From positions 1-64,000 of the IMG/VR virus record IMGVR_UViG_3300042542_005279: a stretch of 64,000 nucleotides of DNA; one strand, written 5' to 3'. Below are positions 23,725 to 32,695 of the stretch, piece by piece. Position numbers and translations under genes: made by a program. The DNA comes from a virus. How positions within the stretch are numbered: position 1 is the first letter of the stretch; each line of letters opens with the position of its first letter. The notes below the pieces were generated by a model, which was not told the DNA's origin, made no database searches, and saw only the letters and a list, made by a program, of their open reading frames with translations.

Positions 23725-24465
23725 CTAACATGGATTTATTTCGGTACATTCATCACAACTTTCCATAACAGGAAAAGGAAAGACACTAGATATGTTAGTG
23801 TTAACTGAACTATTCCAATCAGATTGTACATATGTTTGGTCAGGGGTTTCGTAATTACTAATTACAATAGTACATCCTGTATAACCTGTACCAGTTCCCG
23901 AACCCGAAGTTGGTATGTTCACATACCAAGAAATGTTTGGGTCAAAAGTTGATTGAAATGTTGAATCGAATGTAAAAGTGTAATCTGAGCAACAAGCACT
24001 AAAATAACTTGGTGCATCCACATCATAACACTCTTGACATGTATTATAAGGTACGCTACTTACTGTTAGTGTTTCACCAACTTCATTTGTAAATTGATAT
24101 CCTGAAAAATACCAACACTCAGAGTATTCACTTAATGTGACTGTTTTACCAAATTCTAAAAATGGGTCAACATTAGTATATTTACATTCAGATAAGTTAC
24201 TACATTTACAAAATGTGTATAATACATTACCGAAGTATGAACAAACTACGGGTATTTCTTTTACACAAGGAACATTTGTTTCTATTATCTTTAAAGAAAC
24301 CGCAGGAGCTCCACTAAAAAAATCAGGTAAAGGAAAAACTTCAATAGGTGGTACCGTTGATGTTATTGTTTGAATAAATTGACAATTATTACCTAAGAAA
24401 TCACAAACATATATTTGATATGGGGGTGTTAAACCTGAAATTGATGAAATAATTATATTTTTCAT
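23725..24465 (-). CDS. Cys-rich tail/adhesin protein, 246 aa
   Basis: The N-terminal domain matches the 79-aa plus-strand protein at 17404 (IIISSISGLTPPYQIYVCD). A Cys-rich middle follows, with pairs such as CKCSNLSEC and CQECYDVD. The C-terminal domain, containing Gly/Thr-rich GSGTGTGYTG and ending ESCDECTEINPC, resembles the C-terminal module of the genes at 24469 and 26770. All three share short gaps (3 nt or less), so they form one fibre unit. It probably contributes to host recognition; no enzymatic motif is seen. Confidence 0.72.
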   Translation of the reverse strand: MKNIIISSISGLTPPYQIYVCDFLGNNCQFIQTITSTVPPIEVFPLPDFFSGAPAVSLKIIETNVPCVKEIPVVCSYFGNVLYTFCKCSNLSECKYTNVDPFLEFGKTVTLSEYSECWYFSGYQFTNEVGETLTVSSVPYNTCQECYDVDAPSYFSACCSDYTFTFDSTFQSTFDPNISWYVNIPTSGSGTGTGYTGCTIVISNYETPDQTYVQSDWNSSVNTNISSVFPFPVMESCDECTEINPC

Positions 24466-24468
24466 AAT

Positions 24469-26766
24469 CTAACAACTTTCACAATCTATGTCATAAACAA
24501 TTTTTAATTGTACAGTGATATTTTGATTTGCTAAACCATTATTTGACTCTTCACATGAGGTATCAACTGTGATTGTATTTTCAGTAGTATTAACTGTTAC
24601 AGTTCCGATACCTGTGGCACCACTTAATAGATTTTTAACCGTATTTGACCACTGTGTTTCGGTAGGAACGTCATTAAGTGTTGTTGCGGTATAAAATGAT
24701 TGACTATAACCCGTTCCTGCAACAGTTGTAACCGCTGAGAAAATTGCGCTATTCATCAAACAATTTGTACACCCACTTGTTAAATCAAGATAACCCTCAA
24801 CTAACATTTTTGACATATCTCGTTCAATTATTTCACCTGTTGATGCAATAACACTATCACACACGTTAAATAATGAAAAATTACTTGCTAAAAATGTACC
24901 CTGTAAAGTTATACTATTAGATAACACGCATCCCGCAAAATCTGTCACGGTTAAAGTGTAAGTACCTGCAGATAAATTAGTTACAGTATTTCCCGTTTGA
25001 CCATTGACATTTGATGACCAAGTTAGTGTGAATGGAGGTAACCCTTGATATATGTTAGCAACAATTTCACCATTCGAACCATTTGTTGAGTCCTGTGGTA
25101 TAAGTGTAAAATTCACATTTTCACTACTATTGATAACAAACGAACTTGTTTCCTCACACAAATTTTTATCTTCAATGGTTGCAAAATAAGTACCTGGTGC
25201 TAAGTTACTAAAAGTATATGAACTAAAAAGTATTTGTGGTGACGCTTGATTATTATTTCCATCGATATCTACAATTGAGAATATGAATGGTCCTGTCCCT
25301 CCTGACGCCTTTGTGATTGTTACAACTCCATTATTATTTCCACATGTTGTACCTGTGGTATCAATTGTAAGACTATATAATGACGTTGTTTCTAAACTAT
25401 ATATATTAGTGTAAGTACAAACACCATCAGTAATTGTAAGTGAATAATTTTGTGAGGATAAATTAGTAAATGTTTGACTTAATCCTCCAACTCTGTTTAA
25501 ACTTGTTCCGTTTGCACCGCTTAAAGTATAAGTATAACTTATACCATTTGTATTACCAATTAAAGTTATATCTAAGATTCCATTCGAATTACCACATGTT
25601 GGTTGTGTTATATTAATAGCACCAATCGCAAAACTATTAGATTGATTTATTTGTACTGAAGTTTGAGTGTTACATAATGCAGCATCTGTAATTATAATCT
25701 GATAATTACCCCCTGGAAGATTAGTGAAAGTATAGGTTTGGGAGTAACTTATATCGGTGAATGAAATTGAGGGTATATTAAATCTATATGGTGGCGTTCC
25801 ATTGATTAAAGTTACCGTTATAGAACCATTACTTTCAAAACAAGTAGGTGGATTAGTTTCGGTTGATGCTATTGATACTGGTAGTTTTTCAGTAATTTCA
25901 GATGTGACAGTTAAAAAACATCCAGCAGCGTCTGTTACGGTTACATCATAAAAACCGGCAGTCAAACCTGTGATAGATGAACCGCTTAAGGATTGATTTG
26001 AGTCCGAGAGGTATTGTATAGTGTTGCCAACCCCATTCCAACGATAATTATATGGTGATGTACCTGTCAACCCTGTAATAAAAATTTTACCAACTCCAGT
26101 ACTTACATTACCGCAATCCGCATCATTTACGATATAAGTACCAAAGTTTAGTTGGGTTGAAGAATTGATAATAACATTTTCGCTTCTTCCAGTACACCCA
26201 CCACCATCATTAGCAATGATATAATAAACACCGCTCGGTAAATTTTGGAATGTGTAAGAGTTTGAACCAATATTAACAAAATCTATTAAATCAGGATTTG
26301 CATTCTCAATGTTTGGTTGTTCTAATGGTGGTAAAGTCGTGTTGTTTTGTAAATATAAATAAAAATCAACGTTACCATTACTATTTTGTATGGTAGCGGT
26401 CAAAGACCCGTCATTATTTCCGCAGGTAGTATTGATTACATCTGAAATATTTACACATGAAGTTCCTGACGATACTGTAATACTTACTGTCTGTCGATTG
26501 TTTTGAGTTGTGGCGGTCGGTGAACCACAACTATCATTAACAACAAAAACATATGTTCCCGCCGGTACGTTGAAATAATCTCTCGAACCATTTAAAACTC
26601 CTGTTTCAGGGTTTTCTCCTCCATAAGGAGGCCAAGGATTTGGTGAAATCCAAGTAATACTCATTGGTTCTGATGTGGATGACAAATATAATGTAAATCC
26701 ACCTGAACCATTATTTTCGCAATCACCTATAACTGAAAACTGACTAAAATCGTATGAACAAGGCAT
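24469..26766 (-). CDS. SprB-repeat adhesin-like tail protein, 765 aa
   Basis: About seven tandem units of 75-100 residues each follow the pattern '..C....G......NG..PY.......L..G.Y...I.D...C'. Clear examples are CFESNGSITVTLINGTPPYR, GLTGTSPYNYRWNG and LPPFTLTWSSN with SAGTYTLTVTDFAGC. This is the SprB repeat of Bacteroidota cell-surface gliding adhesins. The C-terminal 120 residues form a different Cys-containing module (PTETQWSNTVKNLLSG ... VDTSCEE), shared with the neighbours. There is no signal peptide or secretion (type IX) tail, so the protein is expected to sit on the virion. It is likely receptor binding or an attachment fibre mimicking host adhesins. Confidence 0.82.
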   Translation of the reverse strand: MPCSYDFSQFSVIGDCENNGSGGFTLYLSSTSEPMSITWISPNPWPPYGGENPETGVLNGSRDYFNVPAGTYVFVVNDSCGSPTATTQNNRQTVSITVSSGTSCVNISDVINTTCGNNDGSLTATIQNSNGNVDFYLYLQNNTTLPPLEQPNIENANPDLIDFVNIGSNSYTFQNLPSGVYYIIANDGGGCTGRSENVIINSSTQLNFGTYIVNDADCGNVSTGVGKIFITGLTGTSPYNYRWNGVGNTIQYLSDSNQSLSGSSITGLTAGFYDVTVTDAAGCFLTVTSEITEKLPVSIASTETNPPTCFESNGSITVTLINGTPPYRFNIPSISFTDISYSQTYTFTNLPGGNYQIIITDAALCNTQTSVQINQSNSFAIGAINITQPTCGNSNGILDITLIGNTNGISYTYTLSGANGTSLNRVGGLSQTFTNLSSQNYSLTITDGVCTYTNIYSLETTSLYSLTIDTTGTTCGNNNGVVTITKASGGTGPFIFSIVDIDGNNNQASPQILFSSYTFSNLAPGTYFATIEDKNLCEETSSFVINSSENVNFTLIPQDSTNGSNGEIVANIYQGLPPFTLTWSSNVNGQTGNTVTNLSAGTYTLTVTDFAGCVLSNSITLQGTFLASNFSLFNVCDSVIASTGEIIERDMSKMLVEGYLDLTSGCTNCLMNSAIFSAVTTVAGTGYSQSFYTATTLNDVPTETQWSNTVKNLLSGATGIGTVTVNTTENTITVDTSCEESNNGLANQNITVQLKIVYDIDCESC

Positions 26767-26769
26767 TTA

Positions 26770-29748
26770 TTATTGACAATTAATTGAGAAATCTACTCCC
26801 ACGTTTATTTGAAATTCTGAATTTAAATTTAGTCCATCACAAGTAACTGTAAATATTGTAACTTGATTACCTGATATTTCATACGCTAAACCATAAGCAA
26901 ATAAATTATCTAATTGTGTTTCTAAGGCGGTTAACCATTGAGCAGATGTTGGATAACTTAAAGTACCTAAATCAATACCAACTCCCTCAAAAAACTTATA
27001 ATTTATAATTGTTGACCCTGCCAAACTTATATTTACATACCAACCACTACTAATTGTTGTTGTGTCGCAAGTTGGATTACTATTTGTATAGTTTGAAATT
27101 ACTGAGTTTAATATAGAACCAAAGTTATTACCAATACTTGGGTTAGAAGTCCAAGGATAAATGTCGCAAATTGTTTGAGCCTGAGGACAGTCATATGTTA
27201 ATATAGGCCCAACCAAAGTACATGGGTTGCAAGGAACAGGAACAATCTGACAACCTCTTTGTCTTCTCCAAACAAATTTTTGTCTATGAAATGCCGAATT
27301 TTCAAATCTTGTTCCGGCGTTCCAAAGTGTTGTTGCAGGAACCATTTGTTCCACCAGTCTCACCCAATAATCACCAATACCTTTTACATAGTTAATCATT
27401 TTTTGATAAGTGAATAAACTATCAGGTATTTCTTCAAAATCAATTGATTTCAGATATTTCCAATAAACAGATTCTAGTGTTGGATATCCCCCTGTTTTAC
27501 CATTTGTAATATATTGTCTATCACGGACATTAATCATGTTTTGCCAAAATGTTTGAGCAAATTCAAAAAATGTTTTATCGATTGGATTTGGGTCAATTAA
27601 TGTTCTATCTAAAATTGTTGGGTTCAGATATGTTGGGCAGTAACAATTACCACTTATTGTGTATCCTGTTGATGGAATTGGGTAATTATAATTTAATGAA
27701 AGATACCATACATCATATGTTAAGGCTTGACCAGGATTTAAAAACACATCAACATTTTTAGCGTTTAGTGTCAGTTTTTCATTGTCAACAAAATAAAATG
27801 AGTTGTTTCCGTCTGTATTTCTTCTTAAACCAATTTCTTCATCAGTCCAACTTTTCTTGTTATCTTTGGTTCTTGTTAGTGAAAACCCTAAATCAGTATA
27901 TGGGAAATCTCTAAACCTATCAAAGTATTTTTGTCCGTATGTGAAATCTTGTAATTTAGTTTGGAAATTAGGGTTTTGACCCGTAAAAGTACTAGATGTC
28001 GCATCAAATACTTCGTTGGCTCTATGTTGTGGTGTTTGTTCAAACCAACCCGCACCTTGTTGGAAAAAGAAACTTTCAGTATCGTCAGGGGCTTTTGGGT
28101 AACCATTATCATCAACAGGGAACTCTTCTCTTGATAATTCAACATCCAAGATTGTGGTTTGAATTGTAAATCCTGTAAAGGTTCTACCTAAAATTCTAAA
28201 TGTATTTTCAGGTTCCAAAACAGGTAAATCAATCGCGTATGTTCCACCAGAAATCTGAGCATATTGTTGATTAAATTGGTTCATATTAATCCTTTGGTCC
28301 GCTAAGTAGATATATTCGTTGAAATCTACAAGAGCATCAGGTGCACCAATTAATCTTAATAAGTTTTGAATTGATGCTCTTGTTCCTTTGGATTTGAATA
28401 GGTATGCCGAATTTAGAATTAAATTTCTATAAAATTGATAGTTTAACTCATCGGGTGTAGGAGCAACTGGTTGTCCGCTGAATTGACTTGGTGTATTATT
28501 ACCAAATACGGATTCTAATAACCCCTCATTTGATATTGGAGATATGTTTGCGGTCCAACCTAATGTTTGGGCTAAATTTTTTAGTAATTGAGATGGTATG
28601 TCATTTTTAACATTGTAATTGACCGAGTTCATGAAGGCAAGAGCCTCAATAAACTTCTTAACTTGGTCAAAACTTCTACCGTAAAGTTCTAAAACTTTAA
28701 GTATTTTTTGGTCATTAGTGTCAAAATCTTTAAACGCGCCTGTTGTTAAAAATCTTACAATCAAATTAGTTTTGAATTGGTCAAAATTTTCGGCAATCGC
28801 ATTTAAGTTCTGTAAGTAAGTCGTAAATGATGGTGTTACAATATCTATGTTCCAAGGTCCATATAATGGCCAAGTCACAGAATCCGTAGTCACAAAAGTG
28901 GTACCATCATTCGCTTCTTTAACAACGGTAAAGTATGCGGTATATAGTGGAAAATTTTTTCTATTTAATATAAACTTTTCAACCTCATCAAAATCCTGAA
29001 CAAAAACCATTTCTGTGGTCATGGGGTTTAATCTGATATTTAAATCATCATAAGTTAAAGATTGACCTGAAAATGGATTTCCCTTGACAGTTAATGTAAT
29101 TGTTCCACCTGTTATACTTTGACTTGGTGTAATGAAAGTACAATCATAAGGAGTACCACTTAAATAAAGGCTATATTTATCTATATTTTTTACCATATCC
29201 CTCATTGGTGATATTTCAATCTCATAAAGGGATATATTTCGTGTTGAATTTACACTAAAATCAATATTGAAAGGATTTACAATTTTTGTAACGTCTATAG
29301 TAAAAGTTGTATTATCCGTTGATTCATTGTAAGTTATATTAGTAGCGGTTGTTCCTGTTGTATAATTTCTTCTGAAATAAACATCAAAAGATGCGGGAAA
29401 GAAATTGATAATTTTTGTAACCGATACTGACATTCTTTTTACCAAAGAACCGTACTGTGAAAACAAAGATACCTTACTTAAATCATAATTAGGATATACT
29501 TGAAAGTTCTTCTCAATAATCGCTTTGGATTCCTCAACGGATGTCATACCCATTGAGTCCAAAGTTATCGGTTCAGAAAAAGTTCCAACTACAAATTCTC
29601 TGTTAGATTTTTCAGTTATTGATACCGTAAAATCAAAATTACCTTGGGTAAGACCTCCCCCATCTACAATCTGAAAGCCTACCAGATTGTCAGAAAACGT
29701 ATTATCTGCAGTTGCCTGTTGTGGGGGACAAGTATATTTTTTAGCCAT
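26770..29748 (-). CDS. Baseplate/tail protein with P2 gpI-like region and adhesin C-terminus, 992 aa
   Basis: Residues 1-320 are beta-rich domains. Residues about 330-475 resemble the P2 gpI (tail protein I) helical region, including NDIPSQLLKNLAQTLGW and FKSKGTRASIQNLLRLIG, where 'KGT..a...ll.liG' is typical. A long beta-rich part follows. The last 120 residues (PTSAQWLTALETQLDNL ... IFTVTCDG) form the Cys-containing module also seen at the end of the 24469 protein. A baseplate protein bearing a receptor-binding tip is a reasonable model. It overlaps the gene at 29748 by 1 nt. Confidence 0.78.
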   Translation of the reverse strand: MAKKYTCPPQQATADNTFSDNLVGFQIVDGGGLTQGNFDFTVSITEKSNREFVVGTFSEPITLDSMGMTSVEESKAIIEKNFQVYPNYDLSKVSLFSQYGSLVKRMSVSVTKIINFFPASFDVYFRRNYTTGTTATNITYNESTDNTTFTIDVTKIVNPFNIDFSVNSTRNISLYEIEISPMRDMVKNIDKYSLYLSGTPYDCTFITPSQSITGGTITLTVKGNPFSGQSLTYDDLNIRLNPMTTEMVFVQDFDEVEKFILNRKNFPLYTAYFTVVKEANDGTTFVTTDSVTWPLYGPWNIDIVTPSFTTYLQNLNAIAENFDQFKTNLIVRFLTTGAFKDFDTNDQKILKVLELYGRSFDQVKKFIEALAFMNSVNYNVKNDIPSQLLKNLAQTLGWTANISPISNEGLLESVFGNNTPSQFSGQPVAPTPDELNYQFYRNLILNSAYLFKSKGTRASIQNLLRLIGAPDALVDFNEYIYLADQRINMNQFNQQYAQISGGTYAIDLPVLEPENTFRILGRTFTGFTIQTTILDVELSREEFPVDDNGYPKAPDDTESFFFQQGAGWFEQTPQHRANEVFDATSSTFTGQNPNFQTKLQDFTYGQKYFDRFRDFPYTDLGFSLTRTKDNKKSWTDEEIGLRRNTDGNNSFYFVDNEKLTLNAKNVDVFLNPGQALTYDVWYLSLNYNYPIPSTGYTISGNCYCPTYLNPTILDRTLIDPNPIDKTFFEFAQTFWQNMINVRDRQYITNGKTGGYPTLESVYWKYLKSIDFEEIPDSLFTYQKMINYVKGIGDYWVRLVEQMVPATTLWNAGTRFENSAFHRQKFVWRRQRGCQIVPVPCNPCTLVGPILTYDCPQAQTICDIYPWTSNPSIGNNFGSILNSVISNYTNSNPTCDTTTISSGWYVNISLAGSTIINYKFFEGVGIDLGTLSYPTSAQWLTALETQLDNLFAYGLAYEISGNQVTIFTVTCDGLNLNSEFQINVGVDFSINCQ

Positions 29749-30656
29749 TATTCGGTAATATTTGTGAAGTTTTTACTATAATCTATATTGTCACCTCTGT
29801 CTTGTCTAACCTCATACAATAAACTATTAAATTCATCTCTGATTTCATATAAGTTGTATTGTCTAAATATGTTATTATCTCCGTCATACAATGTGTAAAT
29901 ACCATCATCCATAGATTTGGTTTGATTACCCAACAATGCAATTGCCAATGTTGATGTGTCGTTTTCAACAATTTCAACCTCAATGGTTATGGGATTGAAG
30001 AATGTATTTGTAATAATAACATTTTGATTAGGTTGTCCGATAAAAGGAGTTGCGTTTGGTTTATTTGTTGGCGATGATGATGGTGATAAAGTACAGAAAA
30101 TTAAATTTGTTGCTCCATCAACATATCTATATCTAATTGATTTTTGAGAACTATTTGTTTGGTTTTCTAAAACTGGCTCACAGAAAAAAGAAGATGTTAT
30201 AATTCTGAAAAAATTAGGTATTTTTGTTCCATCGTCGTTTAGATATTCAACTCTGAAACCTACCAATCCTTGACTTACAAATTTATTTCTGAATTGAGCG
30301 GGAACCGCCTCGATATTAAAGATAAGACCTTTTACATTTGGTAATGCAGATAACACACCGCAATCTGTGATTGTCGTTCTAATTTGAGCGGGTCTAATGT
30401 ATATGTTATAAATTCCAAGTGCGTTGAATTGGTCAGAAGGTAACCTTAGATTGTACAATCCGCCCAATATTTCAACATCGGCATTTCCTCCCGTATTTTC
30501 ATTATTAAAATAAGGTGTTAGTACTTCTTGTGAATTAAGTGTTGTTAATAGAAAATTATCCGTAACATCTCTACTTTCAGTGTAGTTAAGGATTATTTCA
30601 ACATCTTCGGGTGATACATCTGCTGGTCTTATGGTTCCGTATGTTCCTGTAGCCAT
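29748..30656 (-). CDS. Putative tail/baseplate structural protein, 302 aa
   Basis: Not recognised. It starts MATGTYGTIRPADVSPEDVE, with a helical start followed by beta-rich sequence and few charged clusters, typical of virion structural proteins. A Ser/Pro-rich stretch (LSPSSSPTNKPNATP, about residues 190-204) may be a linker. It is the leading gene of the 26770-30656 unit. The TATTTAT element lies 14 nt before its ATG. Confidence 0.75.
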   Translation of the reverse strand: MATGTYGTIRPADVSPEDVEIILNYTESRDVTDNFLLTTLNSQEVLTPYFNNENTGGNADVEILGGLYNLRLPSDQFNALGIYNIYIRPAQIRTTITDCGVLSALPNVKGLIFNIEAVPAQFRNKFVSQGLVGFRVEYLNDDGTKIPNFFRIITSSFFCEPVLENQTNSSQKSIRYRYVDGATNLIFCTLSPSSSPTNKPNATPFIGQPNQNVIITNTFFNPITIEVEIVENDTSTLAIALLGNQTKSMDDGIYTLYDGDNNIFRQYNLYEIRDEFNSLLYEVRQDRGDNIDYSKNFTNITE

Positions 30657-30670
30657 TTCAATTTTTAATT

Positions 30671-30677
30671 ATAAATA
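30671..30677 (-). promoter_or_regulatory. TATTTAT element upstream of the 29748-30656 gene
   Basis: Minus-strand ACTATTTATAAT, 14 nt before the ATG at 30656 and a few bases after the stop of the upstream gene. Confidence 0.5.
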
Positions 30678-30678
30678 G

Positions 30679-31875
30679 TTATGTTTGATTTTTTTCAACA
30701 TTAAAATATTTGTATCCATATGAAACCAAACCTCCAATTGTGGATACTTCGCCTAATCTTCTAACTTTTTCAAAAGGTGATATTTTACCTCGTTCAATAT
30801 ATACATTTGAGAATATCTGAGGTTCATCAACAACATTTAATAATGTCTCGTCTTTTGTAATTGCCGTCATTATAAGATTGTCTGATGTAAGTCCTGATGA
30901 AGCTACAATATATACCGTAGTCCCATCGACATAATCATAATAATCAATACCATTGACGTTATAACCAACGGATAAACCGTCCTCTGACTCTCCGTTGTAA
31001 ATACCAACGGTTCCACTTGCTCCTGTGACACTTTGGTTTAGTTTAAATGATTTGCCATTTACAGTTGAATTACCCTTGTATTGTGAGATATCATTTAGGG
31101 TTGATTTGGTATATCCTGTAATTATAAATGGAATAGATGTGAAATCATTTACAAAATAGTCATTTAAATTTGGATTTGAGTCACCTGAAAAGATATAATC
31201 ATATGAAATTGGAATACCTGACCAATTTCCACCTTGAGCAATAAAATAGGCAGTTCCATTAGGATTTGGTATTGTTGTTCCTGTGAATGGTACATATATC
31301 GTTTTTTCAATAATTGAAAGTCCAAAAGATGTTGAACCTGTCATACTTATTTTGTAACTACTTGGTGTAGATGCATATACGTGTTGGGTGTAATTAGGTG
31401 CAAAATTTGTAATTGTTTGAATGCCGGAATTATCACCCCAATCTACTTTGAAGGTAGAACCCTTTAGAAACTTTTTATATTGTTGGTCAGAAGTGTTATA
31501 AAGATATAATGTTGTTGCATTTCCTCCCGTAATACCAGAAAAGACAAAGTTTGTTATAACATCTTTTTGTAAAACCGCCCCATCAAAAACTGAATAATAA
31601 CCGATATCAACCGTGTTTTGTGTAAATAAAACAGGTATTGTGAGTCCCGTCATTAAAGAAGTTCCACTTGTACCACCTGTTACAACTTGAGACATTTTTA
31701 AATACACTTTTGTTTCACCTGTTGTGAAATAAAAATTTTCTGTGTAAGAAGTAAAATCACAACACGCCTCATCCAAGGTATATGTAACACCTGTTGATGC
31801 GGTAAATATTACATCTCTAAGGTCACTTTTAATAACCTCTGGCGATATTGTAATGAAATACTTTTGTTGTTCCAT
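30679..31875 (-). CDS. Putative tail protein with PKD-like domain, 398 aa
   Basis: Not assigned to a phage family. Residues about 140-205 contain FKVDWGDNSGIQTITNF and later YTQHVYASTPSSYKISMTG, the 'WGDG ... H.Y...G.Y.V.v' signature of PKD-type Ig-like domains (fold match by pattern only). The rest is beta-rich with many Thr and Gly residues. The gene is 1 nt from the next gene upstream and belongs to the tail block. Ig-like domains of this kind often decorate phage tails and aid surface binding. Confidence 0.72.
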   Translation of the reverse strand: MEQQKYFITISPEVIKSDLRDVIFTASTGVTYTLDEACCDFTSYTENFYFTTGETKVYLKMSQVVTGGTSGTSLMTGLTIPVLFTQNTVDIGYYSVFDGAVLQKDVITNFVFSGITGGNATTLYLYNTSDQQYKKFLKGSTFKVDWGDNSGIQTITNFAPNYTQHVYASTPSSYKISMTGSTSFGLSIIEKTIYVPFTGTTIPNPNGTAYFIAQGGNWSGIPISYDYIFSGDSNPNLNDYFVNDFTSIPFIITGYTKSTLNDISQYKGNSTVNGKSFKLNQSVTGASGTVGIYNGESEDGLSVGYNVNGIDYYDYVDGTTVYIVASSGLTSDNLIMTAITKDETLLNVVDEPQIFSNVYIERGKISPFEKVRRLGEVSTIGGLVSYGYKYFNVEKNQT

Positions 31876-31876
31876 A

Positions 31877-32695
31877 TTATGGGTTTCTATATTCGTACCA
31901 ATTTATGGGGTTTTGAGTATTTCCTACTCTTGTTGGTTGATTTACTATATCAAATATTTGATAAGTATAATCACTATAGTCCATCACAACTTTATAGTAA
32001 AAATATTTTTCCTCATTAAATGTGAATTTACTATTTGCTAATTGTGGCGAACCTTGTGACCTCGTCATCATTTTAATAAACTGACCTGTGTTTGCATTAA
32101 AGAATTTTGCGGTCATATAAAAAGTGTCAAGATTATAAAACTCTTTTGATTTTAACCAATAAAAAAAGTAACCTTCTTTTTGATTTACATAATCTAATGT
32201 GTAAGTAGGGATACTAATATTCACATCAGGTAAGTATTGTGATATTGAGAACTTAGCATCAGAACTTTGATTTGCTGGTAATATGATTGAAAAATAATTT
32301 CTTTGTGTTTTAGTTTGTGGTGTATCGTAAAAATCTAATTTGAAAAATGATTTCAAAAATGGTTTTGTTGTGTAATAAATTTCCTCTAATGTAAATCCCA
32401 AAGGTTGGTACGATAACCCCCAATCATTTTGAGAAGCTGTAGAAAAATTATCTGTAAGTCCTGTATAAAATGAAAAGTTGTATTTGACCAATGTTTCAAA
32501 ACTATTAAAATACTGTTTGTTTTGAAATCTTGCTAATTCAAAATCTTTCGGTATTCCAATTGCCTTTTCAACAACATCTTCTTGGAATGCATCCAAACTA
32601 TCGTCTTGTCCATAAAAATCCCATTTGATTTCAATTGGTATATCAATTTGTTTGTCCAAGTTGGACCTCAATATTTTATATTTACTCACAGCCAT
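31877..32695 (-). CDS. Putative tail structural protein, 272 aa
   Basis: Not recognised. The sequence (MAVSKYKILRSNLDKQIDIP start) is rich in Phe, Tyr, Asn and Gln with beta periodicity, as in phage fibre and baseplate proteins. No cysteines or catalytic motif are apparent. Its first codons overlap the end of the upstream 594-aa gene by 14 nt, and both start with similar words (KYKILRSNL here, SYKILSSEL there), hinting at a duplicated N-terminal docking segment. Confidence 0.72.
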   Translation of the reverse strand: MAVSKYKILRSNLDKQIDIPIEIKWDFYGQDDSLDAFQEDVVEKAIGIPKDFELARFQNKQYFNSFETLVKYNFSFYTGLTDNFSTASQNDWGLSYQPLGFTLEEIYYTTKPFLKSFFKLDFYDTPQTKTQRNYFSIILPANQSSDAKFSISQYLPDVNISIPTYTLDYVNQKEGYFFYWLKSKEFYNLDTFYMTAKFFNANTGQFIKMMTRSQGSPQLANSKFTFNEEKYFYYKVVMDYSDYTYQIFDIVNQPTRVGNTQNPINWYEYRNP

